From: JANPEZ01 sp031423155
Lineage (GTDB): Bacteria > Actinomycetota > UBA4738 > HRBIN12
NCBI GenBank assembly: GCA_031423155.1
Contig: JANPEZ010000098.1
Span: 1-22,904 of the forward strand
Direction: 5' to 3'
DNA length: 22,904 bases
Shown here: one piece after another, positions 22,553-22,904 of the stretch
Layout: the number at the start of each line of letters is the position of its first letter
Numbering within the stretch: position 1 is the stretch's first letter
The notes under the pieces: model-generated
The model's input: only the letters and a program-made list of their open reading frames with translations
What the model was told of the DNA's origin: nothing
Databases searched by the model: none
Made by a program: the position numbers and the translations under genes

Positions 22553-22904
22553 ATGAGGATCCGGAAGACCGCGCTGGCGTTCGCCTCGATGGCGTTGATA
22601 GCCCTCGTTTCGTGTGCGGCCGTTCCCTTTCCCCATACCGACGAGAGCGCGATCACCATCACCCTCGAGCCCGACGGGAGCGGGCGGCTCGGCCTTCAAA
22701 CCCCGAGCGGCGACCCGGCCCCCCAGGCTCGAAAGCTCGCGACCCTGGCGTTCCCCGGCCAGAACGCCATCACGACCGACCCGTCCCGGCAGACGTCGTC
22801 GTTCGCCGAGCTGCGGGTGGTCCGCGCCTTCGACCCGGCCCACCCCGCGGTCGATGTGGGCAGCGGTGCGGTGGGTGGAGGGGGGGTCACGCCCGCGGCC
22901 GTTC
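22553..22904 (+). CDS. Predicted lipoprotein, 3' end outside window
   Basis: The frame is open from ATG 22553 to the last base, giving 117 residues so far. The N-terminus is a lipoprotein signal peptide: MRIRK, a hydrophobic core (ALAFASMALIALV) and lipobox LVSC with Cys21 as the lipidated residue, so the protein is likely exported and anchored to the outer face of the membrane. After it comes SAITITLEPDGSGRLGLQTP, which resembles a beta strand, then a stretch rich in Pro, Ala and Gly. I do not recognise the family; a distant likeness to DUF3153/LppM-type lipoproteins (DGSG after the first strand) is only a guess. No convincing ribosome site is seen (AGAAAAAGAC). Confidence 0.7.
   Translation, partial: MRIRKTALAFASMALIALVSCAAVPFPHTDESAITITLEPDGSGRLGLQTPSGDPAPQARKLATLAFPGQNAITTDPSRQTSSFAELRVVRAFDPAHPAVDVGSGAVGGGGVTPAAV

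Overview
This is a GC-rich, gene-dense chromosomal window, most likely from a member of the Actinomycetota (high-GC Gram-positive bacteria), perhaps a deep or uncultured lineage. Four things point that way. The dnaK-grpE-dnaJ-hspR heat-shock operon ends in a MerR-type HspR gene. GTG and TTG start codons are frequent. Many neighbouring genes overlap by 4 bases at the stop/start. TAnnnT-type -10 boxes sit almost on top of some start codons. The exact lineage cannot be told from this window. I see no rRNA, tRNA, CRISPR array, insertion sequence or prophage.

Layout. (1) 1-5785, plus strand: dnaK (5' end missing), grpE, dnaJ and hspR, then a GNAT acetyltransferase and two membrane proteins that are divergent paralogues of a DUF3137-like family. 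lemA follows at 5820-6509. It is separated from a convergent MFS exporter (6536-7831, minus) by a strong GC hairpin. (2) 7897-9008, plus: a stand-alone DUF2090 (IolC C-terminal, aldolase-like) protein and a dodecin. (3) 9005-12036, minus: an Na/Pi-cotransporter-like protein, then a tiny DUF2292/YezD-like protein, an ABC ATPase and an ABC permease of the SsuB/SsuC-TauB/TauC type. (4) 12204-20630, plus: a tightly packed purine operon, purA-purD-purE-purB-purC-purS-purQ-purL. (5) 20670-22904, plus: an ECF-like sigma factor coupled to an Ogt-type DNA alkyltransferase, a vapBC-like toxin-antitoxin pair, and the start of a lipoprotein gene that runs off the end.

How they work together. The first block is the Hsp70 chaperone machine with its own repressor. 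The purine block encodes GAR synthetase (PurD), FGAM synthase (PurS, PurQ, PurL), a PurE-family protein, SAICAR synthetase (PurC), adenylosuccinate lyase (PurB) and adenylosuccinate synthetase (PurA). purF, purN, purM, purK and purH are not in the window. The sigma-ogt pair looks like a small regulatory/DNA-repair unit.

Most unusual points: the PurE homologue lacks the catalytic His of the SAHR motif (it reads SSSR) and has a changed GSxSD loop; an ECF sigma factor is translationally coupled to an alkyltransferase with an extra N-terminal segment; and the leader of the Na/Pi transporter gene carries a promoter, an operator-like dyad and a terminator hairpin, suggesting transcription attenuation.
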